This document shows positions 25,361 through 35,306 of a stretch of 64,000 nt of DNA, piece after piece (the first letter of the stretch is position 1; every line of letters starts with the position of its first letter). A program made the position numbers and the translations under genes. The notes beneath the pieces were generated by a model, which made no database searches, was not told the origin of the DNA, and saw nothing but the letters and a program-made list of their open reading frames with translations. Location of the stretch: NCBI GenBank assembly GCA_013824715.1, contig PNOH01000010.1, forward strand, positions 1 to 64,000. Direction: 5' to 3'. The stretch comes from Odoribacter sp. GTDB lineage: Bacteria; Bacteroidota; Bacteroidia; Bacteroidales; Prolixibacteraceae.

Positions 25361-25756
25361 ATGAAAACAAAAGAACAACATATTGAATTTTGGATTGAAC
25401 AGGCTGAAGATGATTGGAACGCAGTCTTTACCCTATTCAATGGAAGAAATTACTTGCAATCTTTATTTTTTACTCATCTTGTGATTGAAAAAATATGTAA
25501 ATCTTTATGGATAAAATTCAATCCAGGGAATGTTCCGCCCAGGTCTCATAATTTGAATTTTCTGTTATCAGCAACCCCAATCATGTTGAGTGATGTCCAA
25601 AATGAATTTCTGTTGGCATTAAATAGGTTTCAGCTCGAAGGGCGCTATCCGGAATATCTAACAAAGATGCATGATATCTGTAATGAGCAGTTTACTAAAT
25701 CAATGATTAATTCATCTAATGAAATTCGACTATGGTTACTCGGGAAATTGCGATAA
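25361..25756 (+). CDS. HEPN-domain protein of a HEPN/MNT pair
   Basis: 131 residues, helical. HIEFWIEQAEDDWNAVFTLF and the LQSLFFTHLVIEKICKSLWI helix match the HEPN fold. In characterised HEPN/MNT modules HEPN is an RNase toxin and MNT the antitoxin that modifies it with AMP. The classical RxxxxH active site is not obvious: RSHNLNFLL is the nearest, with R and H close together (RSH), so activity is uncertain. It overlaps the MNT gene by 25 bases, which couples their translation. Codon use is A/T-rich relative to its neighbours, consistent with mobility. Confidence 0.8.
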   Translation: MKTKEQHIEFWIEQAEDDWNAVFTLFNGRNYLQSLFFTHLVIEKICKSLWIKFNPGNVPPRSHNLNFLLSATPIMLSDVQNEFLLALNRFQLEGRYPEYLTKMHDICNEQFTKSMINSSNEIRLWLLGKLR

Positions 25757-26043
25757 ATACTGCAAAATCATTTGTTCGGGATTGCAAATCAAATGGATTG
25801 TCTTTCTATAAGGTATTCCTTTTCGGATCAGTAGCTAAAGGAAATATGCATGAATGGTCAGATATCGATTTATTATTAATATCAGACCAGTTTAATGATA
25901 ATGTATTTGATAATTTAAAGCTTTATTCAAAAATTAATATAAAATACCCAATTGTTGAGACACATCCATATTCTACCGATTATTACAGGGATGGAGATAG
26001 TTTTATTAATGAGGTAATTAAGGAAAGTATTGAGATAGAATAG
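25732..26043 (+). CDS. MNT-type nucleotidyltransferase, partner of HEPN
   Basis: 103 residues. Minimal nucleotidyltransferase fold with FLFGSVAKGNMHEWSDIDLL: the GSxxxG loop and paired Asp (DID) are intact, so it should be able to transfer a nucleotide. Follows and overlaps the HEPN gene. In known pairs MNT silences HEPN by AMP addition. A related MNT gene stands at 52077-52397. Confidence 0.87.
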   Translation: MVTREIAINTAKSFVRDCKSNGLSFYKVFLFGSVAKGNMHEWSDIDLLLISDQFNDNVFDNLKLYSKINIKYPIVETHPYSTDYYRDGDSFINEVIKESIEIE

Positions 26044-26074
26044 ATAGAGTCTCTGCCAAACGTAATATTTACCT

Positions 26075-27382
26075 GTGAACTTTAAAATTACCCAGATTTC
26101 TGCCCTGCAGATTTTTCAGCTTATACGATTTTCGACCCTGATCCTGATTGGGGTGGTTTTCACCAAGTCGGGATTAACAACTTCCGAAATCGGGCAATAC
26201 GAAACTTTCCTGTTTTTAGCTGGTGCGATCAGCTTTTTCTGGCTGAATGGGTTGATTCAGGGATACCTTCCTTTATTTGGCGAACAATCGGTTTCGCGAA
26301 AATCATCAGCATTGTTCAATGTATTTTATTTGCTTTTGGCATTTTCCGGTTTAGCTGTCCTTTTCATTTTACTCTTTGAACATTCCATCTCCGGATTTTT
26401 ACTGAAAGGATCACCAGTTCCTTTTCTGAAATATCTGCTCGTTTATGTCCTGATTTCATCGCCAGCCAGCCTGGTCGAATATGTGTACCTGATCAAAAAA
26501 CAAGGAAGGCTGATGCTGATTTACGGCATCATTTCTTTTTTTCTGATGTTTCTGCTCGTTATTTTGCCTCCAGTTCTCGGGTTGAGTATCGAATACAGCA
26601 TGATTGGACTGGTTGTCAGTGCAGCTTTCAGGTTTCTCTGGCTGCTGGTTTTGTTGTTTCGTAATTCAAATCCGAATCCCGATTTTACCTTTATCCGTAG
26701 CCACCTGAAATATGCTTCCCCATTGATTCTTTCTATGTTTTTAAGCGGATCGGCGCAATATATAGATGGCTTTATCATTACCTCGTATTTCGATGATGCC
26801 ACTTTTGCTGTTTATCGGTTTGGCGCCCGTGAATTTCCTTTGGTCCTATTACTGGCCAACGCATTTAGTTCTTCCATGTTGCCCGGTTTCGCTGATAGAA
26901 CTGCCTTGAAATCTAATCTTAAAAAGATCAGGCAAAATTCGCAACAGCTTGGTTTTTGGTTATTCCCATTGTCAGGATTGCTCATGCTCCTTTCGCATTG
27001 GGCATTCCCGGTCATTTTTAATGTCAACTTTGCCGGAAGCGCCACCATATTTAATATTTATTTATTGCTCATCGTGAGCCGGCTTTTATTCCCTCAAACC
27101 ATCCTGATAGGCCTGCAGAAAACCAAAGCAATTATGTGGGCTTCAGTAATCGAAATTGTGGCCAATGTTGCACTTAGCCTTTGGTTTGTGCAATTTTGGG
27201 GCTTGCCCGGGGTTGCCTATGGAACCGTATGTGCCTATCTTCTTGAAAAACTGATCCTGATGGTTTTTGTCTGGAAAAATTGTGGGTTTAAAATAAGCGA
27301 ATATTTGAACGTGAAGCAGCATTTGCTTTATTCTTTACTTTTGGCTGTACTATTTTACGTGACCGAATTTTTAATTTTTTAG
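26075..27382 (+). CDS. Polysaccharide/oligosaccharide flippase-like protein
   Basis: 435 residues with about 12 to 14 membrane segments, GTG start at 26075 (no closer ATG before the first helix). Resembles the MOP-superfamily flippases (Wzx/RfbX): SEIGQYETFLFLAGAISFFW near the N-terminus and repeated amphipathic helices. Its substrate is probably a lipid-linked glycan. No glycosyltransferases are adjacent. The AlkD-like gene starts after TAGC, one base past its stop, so they are co-transcribed. Confidence 0.83.
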   Translation: MNFKITQISALQIFQLIRFSTLILIGVVFTKSGLTTSEIGQYETFLFLAGAISFFWLNGLIQGYLPLFGEQSVSRKSSALFNVFYLLLAFSGLAVLFILLFEHSISGFLLKGSPVPFLKYLLVYVLISSPASLVEYVYLIKKQGRLMLIYGIISFFLMFLLVILPPVLGLSIEYSMIGLVVSAAFRFLWLLVLLFRNSNPNPDFTFIRSHLKYASPLILSMFLSGSAQYIDGFIITSYFDDATFAVYRFGAREFPLVLLLANAFSSSMLPGFADRTALKSNLKKIRQNSQQLGFWLFPLSGLLMLLSHWAFPVIFNVNFAGSATIFNIYLLLIVSRLLFPQTILIGLQKTKAIMWASVIEIVANVALSLWFVQFWGLPGVAYGTVCAYLLEKLILMVFVWKNCGFKISEYLNVKQHLLYSLLLAVLFYVTEFLIF

Positions 27383-27383
27383 C

Positions 27384-28094
27384 ATGGATTTTATTATTGA
27401 TGACCCAAAGCAGGATCAGGAATTTCGTCAGATACTCACCAAAATACGCCTTGCCAAAAGTGGTGAAACGGTTGAACAGATGAAGCAACTTGGTCTTACT
27501 TACAAAATAAGCTGGGGGGCATCCATCGTTTCTTTGCGCGAAATTGCAAAGCAGTATCAACCCAATCATTTGCTGGCACTGAAACTCTGGAACAAGCAAT
27601 GGCGCGAAACCATGATACTGGCTTCCATGCTCGATGATCCTGCTGAGGTCACCGAAGAGCAGATGGATTACTGGACAAAAAGTGTTGAAACTGCCGAGAT
27701 TGCTGAAGTATTGAATACTTATTTGTGGTGCAAAACGAAATTTGCCTTCGTTAAATCATTGGAATGGTGCCTGGGCAAGAAGCATTTGGTCCGTTTTGCA
27801 GGTTTGAACCTGATGGGGCGGCTGGCCATTGCTGAAAAGTCAGAAATGGACGAACTTTTTGAGCCATTCTTTGACGTTTTGTCACCTTTATCGAAAGATC
27901 CAAAACTGAAACAGGTTTTTTACCGTTCGTTTATTTTGCTTGGCATGAAAAGCAAAAGCATGAACGAAATGGCTATTTTATTTGCTGAAGGTATGAAAGA
28001 GTTTGATTCAGAGGATAGTAGTAGTCTGGCAGAAATGATCCTGACAGAACTGACAAGTGAATACGTTCAGGAATCATTTGTTAAGAATACTTAA
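27384..28094 (+). CDS. DNA alkylation repair-like (AlkD/HEAT) protein
   Basis: 236 residues of helical repeats. LALKLWNKQWRETMILASML and DDPAEVTEEQMDYWTKSVETAEI match the PF08713 DNA-alkylation-repair family (AlkC/AlkD), which excises alkylated bases without base flipping. The catalytic Asp/Trp set cannot be placed with certainty, so glycosylase activity is not assured. It starts one base after the flippase stop, an unusual pairing with no clear functional link. Confidence 0.72.
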   Translation: MDFIIDDPKQDQEFRQILTKIRLAKSGETVEQMKQLGLTYKISWGASIVSLREIAKQYQPNHLLALKLWNKQWRETMILASMLDDPAEVTEEQMDYWTKSVETAEIAEVLNTYLWCKTKFAFVKSLEWCLGKKHLVRFAGLNLMGRLAIAEKSEMDELFEPFFDVLSPLSKDPKLKQVFYRSFILLGMKSKSMNEMAILFAEGMKEFDSEDSSSLAEMILTELTSEYVQESFVKNT

Positions 28095-28122
28095 CGTTGA
28101 GCATAGTATCAAAAAGGCTGAT

Positions 28123-28130
28123 TACTTTTG
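28123..28130 (+). promoter_or_regulatory. -7 box for the Bax-inhibitor-1 gene
   Basis: TACTTTTG, with a possible -33 TTGA at 28097-28100 (22-base spacer). The predicted leader is about 38 bases before ATG 28174. Confidence 0.55.
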
Positions 28131-28173
28131 GTACAGTTTTTATACTTCAACACTGAAATTTAAATTTTAAATT

Positions 28174-28947
28174 ATGGATATTACCAAATCATCGAATCCC
28201 GTTTTCGGGAAAAATATTTTTAGTCAGTCGGCAACGAGTACCGACGATGGAGTGATGACCATTAACGGAACCATAAACAAAACAGGGCTGATGTTGCTGA
28301 TTGTTATTTTTGCGGCCACTTTTACCTGGCGCAAATTTTTTGGCGCCATCGATCCTGCCACACCTGGAGTAATGCCCCAGGGAATTATGATCTGGACCAT
28401 AGTTGGTGCAATTGGTGGTTTAATTACCGCGCTGATTACCGCTTTCAGTCCACGCCGTGCAGCCATGACTGCGCCGATTTATGCCGTATTTCAGGGATTG
28501 TTCCTCGGAGCTATTTCAGCCATGTTCGAAGCTATGTATCCCGGATTGGTCATGCGTGCAGTTTCGCTTACATTTGGCGTATTTTTCATTATGCTTTTGT
28601 TATACCGGTCGGGAACTATTCAGGCAACTCAAAAATTCAGGACAATCATTTTAGCAGCAACAGGTGGAATTGCCCTGGTTTACCTGGTTAGCTTTATTGC
28701 CAGTATGTTTGGAACTAATTTTGGCTTTATGTACGGAAATGGCTGGATAGGAATTGGCTTCAGTTTATTCGTTGTTGCCATTGCTGCCCTCAGCCTGATT
28801 CTCGATTTCGATATGATTACACAGGGCGCCAATGCCCGTGCTCCTAAATACATGGAATGGTATGGCGCTTTTGGCTTGATGGTTACTTTAATCTGGCTGT
28901 ACCTCGAAATGCTTCGTCTGCTTTCAAAATTTGCCAGCCGCCATTAA
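28174..28947 (+). CDS. Bax inhibitor-1/YccA-family membrane protein
   Basis: 257 residues with seven membrane segments after a ~45-residue soluble N-terminus. Matches the YccA subgroup of the Bax-inhibitor-1 superfamily (long N-terminus, LILDFDMITQGANARAPKYM near the end with the conserved Asp pair). E. coli YccA modulates the FtsH protease and BI-1 relatives are calcium leak channels; neither is shown here. It has its own promoter and a strong terminator, so it is monocistronic. Confidence 0.9.
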   Translation: MDITKSSNPVFGKNIFSQSATSTDDGVMTINGTINKTGLMLLIVIFAATFTWRKFFGAIDPATPGVMPQGIMIWTIVGAIGGLITALITAFSPRRAAMTAPIYAVFQGLFLGAISAMFEAMYPGLVMRAVSLTFGVFFIMLLLYRSGTIQATQKFRTIILAATGGIALVYLVSFIASMFGTNFGFMYGNGWIGIGFSLFVVAIAALSLILDFDMITQGANARAPKYMEWYGAFGLMVTLIWLYLEMLRLLSKFASRH

Positions 28948-28978
28948 TTTCAGTTTTGATTTGAAATAGAATATTTAG

Positions 28979-29006
28979 CAGGGACTTCGGTCCCTGTTTT
29001 TGTTTT
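28979..29006 (+). terminator. Rho-independent terminator after Bax-inhibitor-1 gene
   Basis: CAGGGAC-TTCG-GTCCCTG, a perfect 7-bp stem with a TTCG tetraloop, followed by TTTTTGTTTT. Confidence 0.9.
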
Positions 29007-29057
29007 CCGGCATTTAATGCTATTTTCGGCATACTAACGAAAAGACATTAATGCTTT

Positions 29058-30221
29058 ATGGAGATCATTCCTGTTGCTGATGCAAAAACGATCCAGGCAT
29101 TTCATAAACTGCCAATCAGGATTTACAAAGACGATAAAAACTGGGTTCCTCCGTTGCACAAGATGATAGAGGATATTTTCGATCCTCAGAAAAATACGGG
29201 ATTTGTTCTGGGAAATGCACGCCGTTGGCTGGTAAAAGATGGAGATCGCATTGTTGGCCGGATTGCAGCTTTTTATGATCGCAGTAAAATTGAAGAAGGA
29301 AAAGAGCAGGCCGGGAATGTTGGTTTTTTTGAATGTTTTGACAATTACGAAGCTGCTGAAATACTTTTTGATACTGCCAGAAATTGGCTGAAAGGGGAAG
29401 GCTTCACCGCTATGGATGGCCCGATAAATTTTGGTGAGAATTTTTTCAACTGGGGTTTGCTGGTCGAAGGTTTTCAACAACAGGGTTTCGGGATGCAATA
29501 CCATAAACCTTATTACAAACAACTTTTCACAAATTATGGATTCCAAACCTATTATCAGCAGTTTAGTTATCATTTAGACATCACCAGCCCCGACCTTCCG
29601 GACCGGTTCTGGAAAATAGCTGAATGGGTTACTAAAAAGAAAGATTTTCGTTATCAGACCTTTTCGTTTAAAGAACAAGACAGGTGCATCAGCGATTTTA
29701 TTGCCATCTATAGGCAGGCATGGGACAAACACGGTAATTATAAACACATTGATCCTAATGACCTGAAAGCGATGATCAGGGACGCGCGCATCGTATTTGA
29801 AGAAGAATTTATCTGGTATGTCTATTACAAAGATGAGCCCATCGCCTTTTTTATGATGATGCCCGATTTGAACCAGATTTTGATTCATCTGAAAAATGGG
29901 AAACTGAGCCTTTTCAATATTCTGAAAATATTATACCTGAAACGGAAAAAAGTAATGACCCGGTGCCGGGTTATAGTAATGGGCGTCATTCCCAGATTTC
30001 AGGGCACAGGGATTGAATCAGGAATTTTTTGGCAGCTCCGGCAGGTCATGCTGAAAAGGCCCTGGTACAAAGAAGTTGAATTAAGCTGGGTCGGCGACTT
30101 CAATCCTAAAATGATAGCTCTTTTCAAACCTGTTGGAAGCAAGTACGCCAAAACTCACGAAACCTTGCGATATCTGTTCGACAGGAACAAACCTTTCGAA
30201 CGTTTACCTATCATGGAATAA
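29058..30221 (+). CDS. GNAT-like acyltransferase-fold protein, paralogue 1
   Basis: 387 residues. Resembles large uncharacterised Bacteroidota proteins annotated as N-acetyltransferases: an N-terminal half with YKDDKNWVPPLHKMIED and FTAMDGPINFGENFFNWGLL, and a C-terminal half with MGVIPRFQGTGIESGIFW (a GNAT-type acetyl-CoA-loop-like run) and VELSWVGDFNPKMIALF. No membrane segment is evident. The substrate is unknown. It is 77 bases from a close paralogue and no other gene intervenes, so they form a tandem duplicate. Confidence 0.72.
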   Translation: MEIIPVADAKTIQAFHKLPIRIYKDDKNWVPPLHKMIEDIFDPQKNTGFVLGNARRWLVKDGDRIVGRIAAFYDRSKIEEGKEQAGNVGFFECFDNYEAAEILFDTARNWLKGEGFTAMDGPINFGENFFNWGLLVEGFQQQGFGMQYHKPYYKQLFTNYGFQTYYQQFSYHLDITSPDLPDRFWKIAEWVTKKKDFRYQTFSFKEQDRCISDFIAIYRQAWDKHGNYKHIDPNDLKAMIRDARIVFEEEFIWYVYYKDEPIAFFMMMPDLNQILIHLKNGKLSLFNILKILYLKRKKVMTRCRVIVMGVIPRFQGTGIESGIFWQLRQVMLKRPWYKEVELSWVGDFNPKMIALFKPVGSKYAKTHETLRYLFDRNKPFERLPIME

Positions 30222-30297
30222 GGGAAGGTCAAATCAGAAATTATACTTAATTTAAAATGAGCAAAATGGTCTATATTGCACTTATTAAATAGAAACA

Positions 30298-31467
30298 ATG
30301 CGATTAATACAAGTCACTGATAAACAAACTCAAAAGCTTTTTCATCAGGTTCCGCACCTGATCTACAAAAATGATCCCAACTGGCCTTGCCCGCTGCATA
30401 GTATGGTTGAAGATGTATTTACGCCTGCAAAAAATCCATCGTTCAAGACAGGTGAGGCTATTCGTTGGGTATTAGTCGGTGAAAGAGATCAATTGCTAGG
30501 ACGAATCGCGGCATTTTGGAACCGGAAAAAAGCTTTCGCTTTTGAGCAGCCAACCGGAGGCTGTGGCTTTTTTGAGTGTGTGGATCAGTTTGAGGCAGCC
30601 AGGATGTTGTTCGATACAGCGCGTGAGTGGCTTCTTGAACGTGGCATGGAGGCCATGGACGGGCCAATTAATTTTGGAGAAAACTATATGAATTGGGGAC
30701 TTCTCGTTGATGGATTTATGCATCAGGGATTCGGAATGCCTTATAATCCATCGTATTACCTCGGCTTGTTTAAGCAATATGGATTCGAAGTCTATTTTGA
30801 GCAATACAGTTATCACCTCGATTATTCAAAACCTTTTCCTGAGCGCTTTTGGAAAATAGCCGGTTGGGTTGCCCAAAAACCAGGCTATTCGTTTGAACAT
30901 TTTTCATTTGATAAAACAGAGAAATTCATCGAAGATTTTTGCTACATCTACGACGAGGCCTGGCGGTTTCATGAACATTTTCAGCCTTTGGACAGGGATG
31001 AACTTTATGATTTCATCAAATCATCCAAAGCTATCCTCGACCCCGAAATGGTTTGGTTTGCCTACCATCAAGGCGCGCCAATAGCCTTGTTTGTGATGGT
31101 ACCGGATATTAACCAGATTCTGAAAAAACTGAATGGAAAAATAAATTTTATTAATATCCTGAAATTTCTATTTTATAAACGGATGAAAACAATTAACCGT
31201 ACACGCATACTAATTATGGGTGTAATTCCGAAATATCAGAAATCGGGAATTGAATCTGCCATATTCTGGCATCAGGAAAAAATGATGAAACACAAGCCGC
31301 AATACAAAGAAGTTGAAATGTCGTGGGCCGGAGATTTCAATCCTAAAATTATAGCCATTTACAAGTCGGTGGGCGGCGTTCAGGTGAAAACACATTATAC
31401 CATGCGCTATTTGTTCGATCGTAGTGTGCCGTTCAAAAGAATGCCATTGATTGGTTCAGATGAATAG
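30298..31467 (+). CDS. GNAT-like acyltransferase-fold protein, paralogue 2
   Basis: 389 residues, the same layout as the preceding gene: YKNDPNWPCPLHSMVEDVF, MEAMDGPINFGENYMNWGLL, MGVIPKYQKSGIESAIFW and VEMSWAGDFNPKIIAIYKSV. About half of positions look identical by eye. Retention of both copies suggests different substrates or a hetero-oligomer (inference). It ends 98 bases before rpmE2. Confidence 0.72.
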   Translation: MRLIQVTDKQTQKLFHQVPHLIYKNDPNWPCPLHSMVEDVFTPAKNPSFKTGEAIRWVLVGERDQLLGRIAAFWNRKKAFAFEQPTGGCGFFECVDQFEAARMLFDTAREWLLERGMEAMDGPINFGENYMNWGLLVDGFMHQGFGMPYNPSYYLGLFKQYGFEVYFEQYSYHLDYSKPFPERFWKIAGWVAQKPGYSFEHFSFDKTEKFIEDFCYIYDEAWRFHEHFQPLDRDELYDFIKSSKAILDPEMVWFAYHQGAPIALFVMVPDINQILKKLNGKINFINILKFLFYKRMKTINRTRILIMGVIPKYQKSGIESAIFWHQEKMMKHKPQYKEVEMSWAGDFNPKIIAIYKSVGGVQVKTHYTMRYLFDRSVPFKRMPLIGSDE

Positions 31468-31500
31468 ATGATTAAATTGAGGAATTAATAATCAGAAATA

Positions 31501-31531
31501 TTTGGAAATTAAATTCCTAAATGTAACTTTG
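31501..31531 (+). promoter_or_regulatory. rpmE2 promoter
   Basis: TTTG (31501-31504), 19-base spacer, TAACTTTG (31524-31531): the cleanest -33/-7 Bacteroidota promoter in the window. Transcript start would be about 31535, 30 bases before the ATG. Confidence 0.75.
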
Positions 31532-31565
31532 CAAGCCGTTAAAAATAAAAGTAAAAGAGAATAAA

Positions 31566-31829
31566 ATGAAAAAAGGGATACATCCAGCAAATTATCGTAC
31601 TGTTGCATTCAAAGATATGTCAAACGGTCATGTATATATTACCAAATCAACTGTTAACACTAAGGAAACAGAAGTGGTTGATGGCGTTGAATACCCGGTG
31701 ATCAAACTTGAAATTTCCAGTTCTTCTCATCCATTTTATACTGGAAAAATGAAATTGGTTGACACTGCAGGACGTGTTGATAAATTCAACACCAGATATT
31801 CGAAACACATGGAAAACAGGAAAAAATAA
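31566..31829 (+). CDS. rpmE2: 50S ribosomal protein L31, type B
   Basis: 87 residues. MKKGIHPANYRTVAFKDMSN and SSHPFYTGKMKLVDTAGRVD are L31 signatures. The zinc-binding cysteines of type A L31 are absent, so this is the zinc-independent type B, which other bacteria use under zinc limitation. It has its own promoter and is followed by a terminator, so it is a single-gene unit. Confidence 0.96.
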   Translation: MKKGIHPANYRTVAFKDMSNGHVYITKSTVNTKETEVVDGVEYPVIKLEISSSSHPFYTGKMKLVDTAGRVDKFNTRYSKHMENRKK

Positions 31830-31850
31830 TTCTGTTCTGGTAAAATATTG

Positions 31851-31879
31851 AAAAAGCTTCGCATTGGCGGGGCTTTTTT
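31851..31879 (+). terminator. Rho-independent terminator after rpmE2
   Basis: AAAAAGCTTCGC-ATTG-GCGGGGCTTTTT pairs along 12 positions with two G-U pairs, and the T-run continues to 31879. Confidence 0.85.
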
Positions 31880-32027
31880 AGTTTCATAACAATCTGGAAC
31901 AGCAATCTGCTTTATGCTTTTTGGCATGGCTATTGCCAAACTTAACGTTATAATTTTTCACGATATTCATCGGCCAGTATGGCAGGTGTGAAATACAGTT
32001 ATTACTCAAAATCGATAATTTGTGATT

Positions 32028-34460
32028 ATGCATAATATATTTATGTCCAGCTTGATGGATGAGGAATCTGAATTTATTCCGATTCTGGATGATGATGATG
32101 ATTCGGAATTGACCAATGCTGAAGTTCCTGACATTTTGCCAATATTACCTTTACGAAACACGGTAATGTTCCCGGGTATAGTGATGCCAATCACGGTTGG
32201 AAGGCAGAAATCGCTTCAATTGGTACAGGAAGTTTACCGTGGAAACCGGTTGCTGGGAACTGTTTCCCAAAAGGATGGCAGCGTTGATGATCCGGCACAA
32301 GCTGACCTTTACCAGACTGGCACTGTTGCTCAGGTATTGAAGATTTTGGAGATGCCCGATGGAACTACCTCGGTGATTATCCAGGGCAAAAAACGGTTTA
32401 ATATACTGGAATATACGCAGGAATTCCCTTATTTCAGAGCTAAGATAAATCCAATCGAAGATATTCATCCTCAAGGTGATTCGGTCGAATTCTCGGCAGT
32501 TGTGGGTTCATTAAAAGACCTGTCAATAAAAATTGCCCAGTTTTCATCACACATTTCTCCTGAAGCTTCATTTGCTGTTAAAAATATTGAGAACTCAACC
32601 TTCCTGATCAATTTTGTTTGTTCGAATGCCGACATTAAGGTCGAAGAAAAACAGGTTTTGCTTGGAATCAGCGACATCAAAGAACGTGGAATTCAGGCAA
32701 TCAGTTATCTGGTCCGGGAAGTTCAGATGGCCGAACTTAAACGTGATATCCAGACTAAAGTAAAATCCGAACTGGATCAGCAGCAACGTGAATATTTGCT
32801 TAATCAGCAAATGAAAACCATTCAGGATGAATTGGGTGGAAATCCGGCCGAGCAGGAAATTCATGAATTCAAAGAAAGGGCAAAAGAAAAAAAATGGTCG
32901 GATGAAGCAGCCAAACACTTTGAGAAGGAAGTACATAAGCTTTCCCGTTTAAATCCGGCTGCCGGTGAGTATTCAGTTCAGTATGCTTATTGCCAGACCT
33001 TACTCGACCTTCCGTGGAATGAGTTTACTAAAGATATTTTTGATCTGAAAAGGGCGACCAGTGTGCTCGATGAAGACCATTACGGTCTCGAAAAAGTAAA
33101 AGACCGAATATTGGAACATCTGGCAGTCCTGAAATTGAAAAATGACATGAAATCGCCTATTTTATGTCTTTACGGTCCTCCCGGAGTTGGAAAAACTTCA
33201 TTGGGCAAGTCAATAGCAAAAGCGCTTGGACGCAATTATATCCGAATGAGTTTGGGCGGATTGCACGACGAAGCCGAAATCCGCGGGCACCGTAAAACAT
33301 ATATTGGAGCAATGCCAGGACGAATTTTGCAAAACATCAAAAAGGCAAAATCTTCTAATCCGGTTTTTATTTTGGACGAACTCGACAAAGTATCCAATAA
33401 TTTTCATGGCGATCCGGCATCTGCCCTGCTTGAAGTTCTTGACCCGGAGCAAAATTTTGAGTTTCACGACAATTACGTTGAGCTGGAATATGATTTATCG
33501 AAAGTCATGTTCATAGCAACAGCAAACACATTGAGTACCATTGCCCCTGCTTTGCGCGACCGGCTCGAACTAATTGAAGTCAGCGGTTATCTGGTCGAAG
33601 AAAAAATAGAAATCGCCAGGCGTCACCTCATTCCAAAACAGCTCGAAAATCATGGGGTGGGAGAGGAACAGGTGATTTTTTCCCGTGAGATTATTCAGCA
33701 CATCATTGAAAATTATACCCGGGAATCTGGTGTTCGGGAACTGGATAAAAAAATTGCTAAAATTGCCCGCCGCATTGCAAAAAAGATTGCTTTCGAAGAG
33801 GAATATATTATTGATTTGACCAAATCTGATATCAGGGAATATCTGGGAGTGATACAATACACGAAAGAAATTTATCAGGGCAATGAATTTGCCGGAGTGG
33901 TGACTGGTTTAGCCTGGACTGCTGTTGGTGGCGAGATTTTGTATGTAGAAACAAGCCTGAGCAAAGGTAAAGGTACCCTGACCTTAACCGGAAACCTGGG
34001 TGATGTTATGAAAGAGTCGGCTATGCTGGCCCATGAATACCTTCGCTCGCATGCCGAACAATTAGGTTTAAATCCTGAAGTTTTTGACCGGTATAACGTT
34101 CATGTTCATGTTCCTGAAGGCGCTATCCCGAAAGACGGCCCATCGGCTGGAATTACGATGGTTACGTCCATTGCTTCTGCATTTACCCAGCGAAAAGTTA
34201 GAAAAAATCTGGCGATGACTGGCGAGATCACCCTGCGTGGGAAAGTATTACCAGTTGGGGGGATTAAAGAAAAAATTCTGGCCGCCAAACGTGCCGGAAT
34301 AAAAGAAATAGTTTTGTCGGATGCAAATCGCAAGGATTTGGAGGAAATTAAAGATATCTATATTAAAGGTCTAAAATTTCATCATGTAAATACTATTCAG
34401 GAGGTGATTGATTTTGCCCTGCTTGAAGCAAGAGTAGATAAGCCTTTGAAGATTGAATAA
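32028..34460 (+). CDS. lon: ATP-dependent protease Lon
   Basis: About 810 residues, the full three-part Lon: LON substrate-binding domain ([18 protein letters not shown]), AAA+ domain with Walker [12 protein letters not shown] (about residue 383) and Walker [10 protein letters not shown], and the Ser/Lys protease domain with [11 protein letters not shown] (Ser about 703) and the catalytic Lys in [14 protein letters not shown]. Degrades misfolded and regulatory proteins. Start candidates are GTG 32022, ATG 32028 and ATG 32043. An acidic DDDDDSE run follows the start in all. Monocistronic, followed by a terminator. Confidence 0.96.
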   Translation: MHNIFMSSLMDEESEFIPILDDDDDSELTNAEVPDILPILPLRNTVMFPGIVMPITVGRQKSLQLVQEVYRGNRLLGTVSQKDGSVDDPAQADLYQTGTVAQVLKILEMPDGTTSVIIQGKKRFNILEYTQEFPYFRAKINPIEDIHPQGDSVEFSAVVGSLKDLSIKIAQFSSHISPEASFAVKNIENSTFLINFVCSNADIKVEEKQVLLGISDIKERGIQAISYLVREVQMAELKRDIQTKVKSELDQQQREYLLNQQMKTIQDELGGNPAEQEIHEFKERAKEKKWSDEAAKHFEKEVHKLSRLNPAAGEYSVQYAYCQTLLDLPWNEFTKDIFDLKRATSVLDEDHYGLEKVKDRILEHLAVLKLKNDMKSPILCLYGPPGVGKTSLGKSIAKALGRNYIRMSLGGLHDEAEIRGHRKTYIGAMPGRILQNIKKAKSSNPVFILDELDKVSNNFHGDPASALLEVLDPEQNFEFHDNYVELEYDLSKVMFIATANTLSTIAPALRDRLELIEVSGYLVEEKIEIARRHLIPKQLENHGVGEEQVIFSREIIQHIIENYTRESGVRELDKKIAKIARRIAKKIAFEEEYIIDLTKSDIREYLGVIQYTKEIYQGNEFAGVVTGLAWTAVGGEILYVETSLSKGKGTLTLTGNLGDVMKESAMLAHEYLRSHAEQLGLNPEVFDRYNVHVHVPEGAIPKDGPSAGITMVTSIASAFTQRKVRKNLAMTGEITLRGKVLPVGGIKEKILAAKRAGIKEIVLSDANRKDLEEIKDIYIKGLKFHHVNTIQEVIDFALLEARVDKPLKIE

Positions 34461-34484
34461 GCTGGACGGGAACAATAATAAAAG

Positions 34485-34526
34485 CGGACGACAGGTCATA
34501 GAAAAGCTTTCAGTTGTCCGTTTTCG
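34485..34526 (+). terminator. Terminator after lon
   Basis: CGGACGAC (34485-34492) pairs with GTTGTCCG (34513-34520), one G-U pair, 20-base loop, then TTTTCG. The next gene on the other strand ends at 34532, so it may serve both. Confidence 0.7.
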
Positions 34527-34531
34527 TTTGA

Positions 34532-35299
34532 CTAGGGCAAAGTTGGAAATAAATCCATTTTTTCCAGATGCAGGAGATGGCTTTTTGTAATGTCTTCTTC
34601 GAGCACTTTGTGGTCGAAACTAATCAGGCATTTCAGTTTTTTTTTATCAACCCGTTTCAAGTATTTCAGGTTAATAAAGGTTGACCTGCTTATTTTGAAA
34701 AGAGCTGGTGAATTAAGCGTTTCAGCCAGAATATTCAGGTTTCGGGTTATTGTTTCAATAGTTCCGTCCTGCAAATAAAGGTTACAATTGTTCGCCTTTG
34801 ACTTCATCATGACAATATCTTTAACTCCTGTAATCAGCACCCCGTTTGTAGTCGGAAGTTTAATTTTTGGGGCATCCGACTGCGATTGGATGAACAGTTC
34901 AACTTTTCTGGAGAATTTCTTTTTTTCTGTTTTTTCCTGAAATTTATGGATTACGATTTCCAGATCTTCAATGCAAAATGGTTTGATAAGGAAATCGAGT
35001 GGTTGAATATCTATGGCGTCATAAGCATATTTTGGATGAGCCGTTGTAAAAACAATTTCAGAACAGAAATTTTCTGAATGAATCTGATCTGCAACCTGAA
35101 GCCCGTTCATGTCGGGCATATCAATATCCAAAAAAACCAAATCAGGCAAATTCTGTTTGACTAAATCCAACCCTTTCTTAGCCTGAGTTTCTTTTCCTAT
35201 AACCTGGATATTTGGAAAAAATCGCAGGTACATCTCAAGCAAATGGATGGCTTCCGGTTCGTCGTCAATAATAATTGCAGAAATGTTAGTTGAATCCAT
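34532..35299 (-). CDS. LytTR-family response regulator with intact receiver
   Basis: 255 residues from ATG 35299; the TTG at 35314 overlaps the upstream stop and is rejected. Receiver domain with IIIDDEPEA, phospho-Asp in LVFLDIDMPDMNG, TTAHPKYA and LIKPF, all intact. C-terminal LytTR DNA-binding domain (PALFKISRSTFINLKYLKRV). No partner histidine kinase is in the window; Bacteroidota LytTR regulators are often paired with LytS-type kinases. It begins 7 bases after the preceding LytTR gene ends, so both are in one unit. Confidence 0.9.
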   Translation of the reverse strand: MDSTNISAIIIDDEPEAIHLLEMYLRFFPNIQVIGKETQAKKGLDLVKQNLPDLVFLDIDMPDMNGLQVADQIHSENFCSEIVFTTAHPKYAYDAIDIQPLDFLIKPFCIEDLEIVIHKFQEKTEKKKFSRKVELFIQSQSDAPKIKLPTTNGVLITGVKDIVMMKSKANNCNLYLQDGTIETITRNLNILAETLNSPALFKISRSTFINLKYLKRVDKKKLKCLISFDHKVLEEDITKSHLLHLEKMDLFPTLP

Positions 35300-35306
35300 G
35301 TCCCGG

